From assembly GCA_030830245.1 (NCBI GenBank), contig JAURNJ010000221.1, forward strand, positions 1-7,835: a stretch of 7,835 bases of DNA, written 5' to 3'. Of the stretch, positions 5,851 through 7,835 are shown in pieces. The first letter of the stretch is position 1; each line of letters begins with the position of its first letter. This DNA is from Novosphingobium sp. GTDB lineage: Bacteria > Pseudomonadota > Alphaproteobacteria > Sphingomonadales > Sphingomonadaceae. The notes under the pieces were generated by a model. It ran no database searches and had not been told where the DNA came from. It was given only the letters and a program-made list of their open reading frames with translations. The position numbers were made by a program, and so were the translations under genes.

Positions 5851-6858
5851 ATGAAACATCATCCGATCTCGCTCGCTTTCGACATGCGTGCGCCCGATCT
5901 CGGCACGCCGGTGCCCGATCTCTATGCCGCCGCCATCGACATGGCGCGCTGGGCCGACGAGACGGGCCTTTCCGGCATCGTCCTGATGGAGCACCACGGC
6001 TCGGCTGACGGCTATCTGCCGCAGCCATTCACGCTCGGCGGCGCGATGGCGGCAGTTACCAAGCGCATCTACTTCATGCTCGGCGCGGTCATCCTGCCGC
6101 TCCACGATCCGGTGGACGTGGCCGAAAAGATCGCGGTGCTCGACCTTATCAGCGGCGGAAGGCTCGGTGTGATCCTGGGTGCGGGCTATGTCCCGTCCGA
6201 ATTCGCCATGTTCGGCAAGCCGCTGGCCGATCGGGCCAGGGCGATGGACGAGGGCATCGAGGTGATCCTGCGCGCGCTCAAGGGCGAGAGCTTCGACTAT
6301 CAGGGCAGGCCGGTTTTCGTGCGCCCCCTGCCGACCCGCGATCCGCACCAGATCCTCATGGTCGGCGGCGGCATCGCCACTGCCGCCCGGCGCGCCGCGA
6401 AGTTCGACCTCGGCTTCGGGCCGACCAGCGGGCACCTCGTCGACATCTACCTTGCCGAATGCGAGAAGCTGGGCCGCAAGCCGCGCCGCTTCAACCGCCC
6501 GACGCCGGGCATGCCGCAAGGCATCCACCTGTGCGAGGACGCGGAGGAAGGGTGGAAGGTGATCGAACGGCACGCCGCCCACGTCGTCACCGAATATGCC
6601 AAGTGGTCAGCACAGGCGGGCGAAGCGTCCAACTCGCCGTTCAAGGGGCTGGAAGACCCGGCCAAGCTGCGCGCATCGGGCATGTTCGTGGCCTGGACGC
6701 CCGACATGCTGCTCGAGCGGATGCGCGAGCTGCCCAACCATGCCGGGATCACCCTGCAGCCCCTGCTCGGCGGTCTCTCGCCCGAGCAGGGTTGGAAGAG
6801 CCTTGAACTGCTGAAGCAGACCCTGCCGCGCATCAAGGAACTCGAGGCGGCAGGGTAA
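5851..6858 (+). CDS. LLM-class (luciferase-like) flavin-dependent oxidoreductase
   Basis: 335 aa single-domain protein of the bacterial-luciferase-like TIM-barrel superfamily, which uses reduced FMN or F420. Diagnostic segments: MEHHGSADGYLPQP (46-59), ILPLHDPVDVAEKIAVLD (81-98), SGGRLGVILGAGY (101-113) with SEFAMFG (116-122), RARAMDEGIEVILRAL (128-143) and MVGGGIATAARRAAKFDLGFG (160-180). AGGAG at 5835-5839, 11 nt before the ATG at 5851, marks the start; the frame stays open far upstream over the antisense crotonase, which I regard as a GC-rich artefact. In this setting it might act as a monooxygenase on a cyclic ketone, as the type II Baeyer-Villiger diketocamphane monooxygenases of this superfamily do, but many members do other reactions and no motif decides it. 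Its 3' end converges on the SDR gene with 9 nt between. Confidence 0.93.
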   Translation: MKHHPISLAFDMRAPDLGTPVPDLYAAAIDMARWADETGLSGIVLMEHHGSADGYLPQPFTLGGAMAAVTKRIYFMLGAVILPLHDPVDVAEKIAVLDLISGGRLGVILGAGYVPSEFAMFGKPLADRARAMDEGIEVILRALKGESFDYQGRPVFVRPLPTRDPHQILMVGGGIATAARRAAKFDLGFGPTSGHLVDIYLAECEKLGRKPRRFNRPTPGMPQGIHLCEDAEEGWKVIERHAAHVVTEYAKWSAQAGEASNSPFKGLEDPAKLRASGMFVAWTPDMLLERMRELPNHAGITLQPLLGGLSPEQGWKSLELLKQTLPRIKELEAAG

Positions 6859-6867
6859 CTGCTTGCC

Positions 6868-7629
6868 TCAGTAAACGATCTCGCCGGTATCGACGACCAT
6901 GCAGGCACCCTGGATCGAGCGCGAGGCGGGGCTGGCGAGGTAGGCGACCATGTCCGCCACATCTTCGATCACGCACATGCCGCGCGGATTGCCGAGACGG
7001 CCGTAGATGTCCGGATCAAGGCCGAAGATCGGGCTGGCTTCGCCTGCCAACACGGTGTCCATCCCGCCGGGTGCGACCGCGTTGATGCGGATCGGGGTCT
7101 TGATGTATTCCACTGCCATGGTCTTGGTCAGGTGCAGCAGGCCCGCCTTGCTAGCGCAATAGGCCGAGAAATAGCCCTGCGCCTTGAACGCGGCGGTGCT
7201 GCATACATTGACGATGGCCCCACCCTTTTCCTTCATGTGCGGAATCGCCGCTCGCGAGAGGAAGAAGGGTGCCTCGAGGTTGACTTTCATGACGAGGTCC
7301 CAGTCGGCCTCGGCAAAGTCCTCGCTGGCCCCGCAGCGCAGCACGCCAGCGACGTTGCACAGGGCATCGATCTTGCCGAATTCGGCGACGGTGCGCTCGA
7401 TGGCCTGGGCGCATTGCGTCCGGTCAGTGAGATTGAGCGGCAGTTCGAGCGCCTTGTGGCCCATGGCCCGCACCTTTTCGGCAGTCGCGGCGAGCGCCTC
7501 CGCCGAAACATCGAGGACCGCCACATCGCCGCCAAGCTCGGCAATGCGGATGGCGGTCGCGCCGCCAAGACCGCCCCCTGCTCCGGTGACCAGCGCCACC
7601 TGTCCGGTCATGTCCTGCATAGTTGGCAT
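6868..7629 (-). CDS. Short-chain dehydrogenase/reductase (classical SDR)
   Basis: 253 aa classical SDR, a typical length, predicted to interconvert a secondary alcohol and a ketone. The Rossmann motif TGAGGGLG is at 15-22, and Asp40 at the end of the second strand favours NAD over NADP. NVAG is at 92-95 and the catalytic set is Asn117, Ser144, Tyr157 and Lys161 (YCASK). RINAVAPGG (191-199) is also typical. I chose the ATG at 7629 because GGGAGA lies 6 nt upstream; the further upstream in-frame ATG at 7674 has no such site. In the proposed pathway it would oxidise the hydroxyl introduced by the P450 to the ketone that the beta-diketone hydrolase needs. It has its own promoter region, now bordered by an insertion sequence 87 nt upstream. 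Confidence 0.95.
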   Translation of the reverse strand: MPTMQDMTGQVALVTGAGGGLGGATAIRIAELGGDVAVLDVSAEALAATAEKVRAMGHKALELPLNLTDRTQCAQAIERTVAEFGKIDALCNVAGVLRCGASEDFAEADWDLVMKVNLEAPFFLSRAAIPHMKEKGGAIVNVCSTAAFKAQGYFSAYCASKAGLLHLTKTMAVEYIKTPIRINAVAPGGMDTVLAGEASPIFGLDPDIYGRLGNPRGMCVIEDVADMVAYLASPASRSIQGACMVVDTGEIVY

Positions 7630-7684
7630 CCAAATTCTCCCGTCCAATTCCCGTTTGTGTCGCAGGCGGTTCATCCGCAGGCTG

Positions 7685-7698
7685 CGTCAAGAGTCAAG
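7685..7698 (-). promoter_or_regulatory. Tandem TTGAC elements upstream of the SDR
   Basis: Read on the minus strand, CTTGACTCTTGACG carries two -35-like elements, TTGACT and TTGACG, 7 nt apart (a direct repeat of GTCAAG on the plus strand). No clear -10 lies at 16-18 nt. They sit 56-68 nt upstream of the SDR start, a sensible distance for a promoter, and within about 20-30 nt of the insertion-sequence end. Confidence 0.3.
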
Positions 7699-7739
7699 GA
7701 TCGCGTCTCGGCACTGTGAAGCGTCCCGGGTTTTCCGGA

Positions 7740-7763
7740 GGCTCCTATTTGTGAGAAGGAGCC
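7740..7763 (+). promoter_or_regulatory. Hairpin covering the transposase ribosome binding site
   Basis: GGCTCCT (7740-7746) is complementary to AGGAGCC (7757-7763), with a 10-nt loop. The right arm contains the AGGAG Shine-Dalgarno of the transposase gene at 7767. In a transcript entering from outside the element this hairpin would hide the ribosome binding site, a known way for insertion sequences to limit transposase expression. Confidence 0.55.
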
Positions 7764-7766
7764 ACA

Positions 7767-7835
7767 ATGAGTACTACAAGGAACAAGTTTTCGCCTGAGT
7801 TTCGCGATCGTGCGGTGCGGATGGTTGAGGAACAC
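7767..7835 (+). CDS. IS3-family transposase OrfA, N-terminal fragment
   Basis: Only 23 codons are inside the window. They read MSTTRNKFSPEFRDRAVRMV and end in EEH, matching the start of the helix-turn-helix OrfA proteins of IS3-type elements (Transposase_8 pattern, FSPEF-RAV-V). AAGGAG at 7756-7761 with a 5-nt spacer supports the ATG. In this family OrfA binds the element ends, and OrfB is usually made as an OrfAB fusion by -1 frameshifting; OrfB lies outside. The frame is intact as far as it can be seen, so nothing suggests a dead copy. Confidence 0.85.
   Translation, partial: MSTTRNKFSPEFRDRAVRMVEEH

Larger units (their letters stand above)
7717..7835 (+). mobile_element. Left end of an IS3-family insertion sequence (partial)
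   Basis: The sequence beginning TGAAGCGTCCCGGGTTTTCC at about 7717 has the TG start and CCCGGG-TTTT-CCGGAG composition typical of IS3-family terminal repeats as I know them. It lies 50 nt before an OrfA-type transposase start. The element continues past the window, so the right repeat and target duplication cannot be checked. The exact first base is uncertain by a few nt because TGTG precedes it. Confidence 0.75.

Noticed and set aside
1..7835. CRISPR array, tRNA or rRNA genes, toxin-antitoxin or phage-defence genes
   Set aside because: I saw no spaced direct repeats, no cloverleaf-like segment and no such protein families; nearly all the sequence is filled by metabolic genes.

Overview
The window is a GC-rich stretch (roughly 60-65% by eye) of densely packed catabolic genes. 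Codon use, protein style and gene content suggest an alphaproteobacterium, most likely a sphingomonad (Novosphingobium/Sphingobium type), but no taxonomic marker gene is present, so this is inference.

Layout: an HSL-type alpha/beta hydrolase (-, 18-896) is divergent from a co-directional run of an aldehyde dehydrogenase (+, 1125-2582), a cytochrome P450 (+, 2613-3923) and a DUF2889 protein (+, 3974-4987). This run meets tail-to-tail a crotonase-superfamily protein (-, 4984-5748), which is divergent from a luciferase-like flavin oxidoreductase (+, 5851-6858). That gene converges on a short-chain dehydrogenase (-, 6868-7629). An IS3-type insertion sequence begins just upstream of the dehydrogenase, at about 7717, and runs off the window.

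The most informative gene is the crotonase homologue. It does not look like a fatty-acid enoyl-CoA hydratase. It resembles 6-oxocamphor hydrolase, a retro-Claisen beta-diketone hydrolase, and carries His122, His145, Asp154 and Glu244, which as I recall are the functional residues of that enzyme with the same numbers. This gives the cluster a plausible logic: the P450 hydroxylates a ring carbon, the SDR oxidises the alcohol to a ketone, and the hydrolase cleaves the resulting (bi)cyclic beta-diketone to a keto acid. The luciferase-like enzyme (possibly a type II Baeyer-Villiger-like oxygenase), the HSL esterase (possibly a lactonase) and the aldehyde dehydrogenase would then act on ketone, lactone and aldehyde intermediates. 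The substrate would be a cyclic terpenoid or similar alicyclic ketone. This is a hypothesis; no ferredoxin, ferredoxin reductase, transporter or regulator gene is visible here. DUF2889 has no known function, and its place next to the P450 makes it a candidate accessory or pathway component.

Sequence-level oddities: the aldehyde dehydrogenase appears to start at CTG with a well-placed Shine-Dalgarno; the P450 lacks the acidic residue of the I-helix acid-alcohol pair; a perfect 10-bp hairpin with a GCAA loop sits directly before the DUF2889 start; two convergent genes share a CTAG at their stop codons; one divergent promoter region carries four CTTGC/GCAAG half-sites; and the IS transposase ribosome binding site lies in a hairpin.
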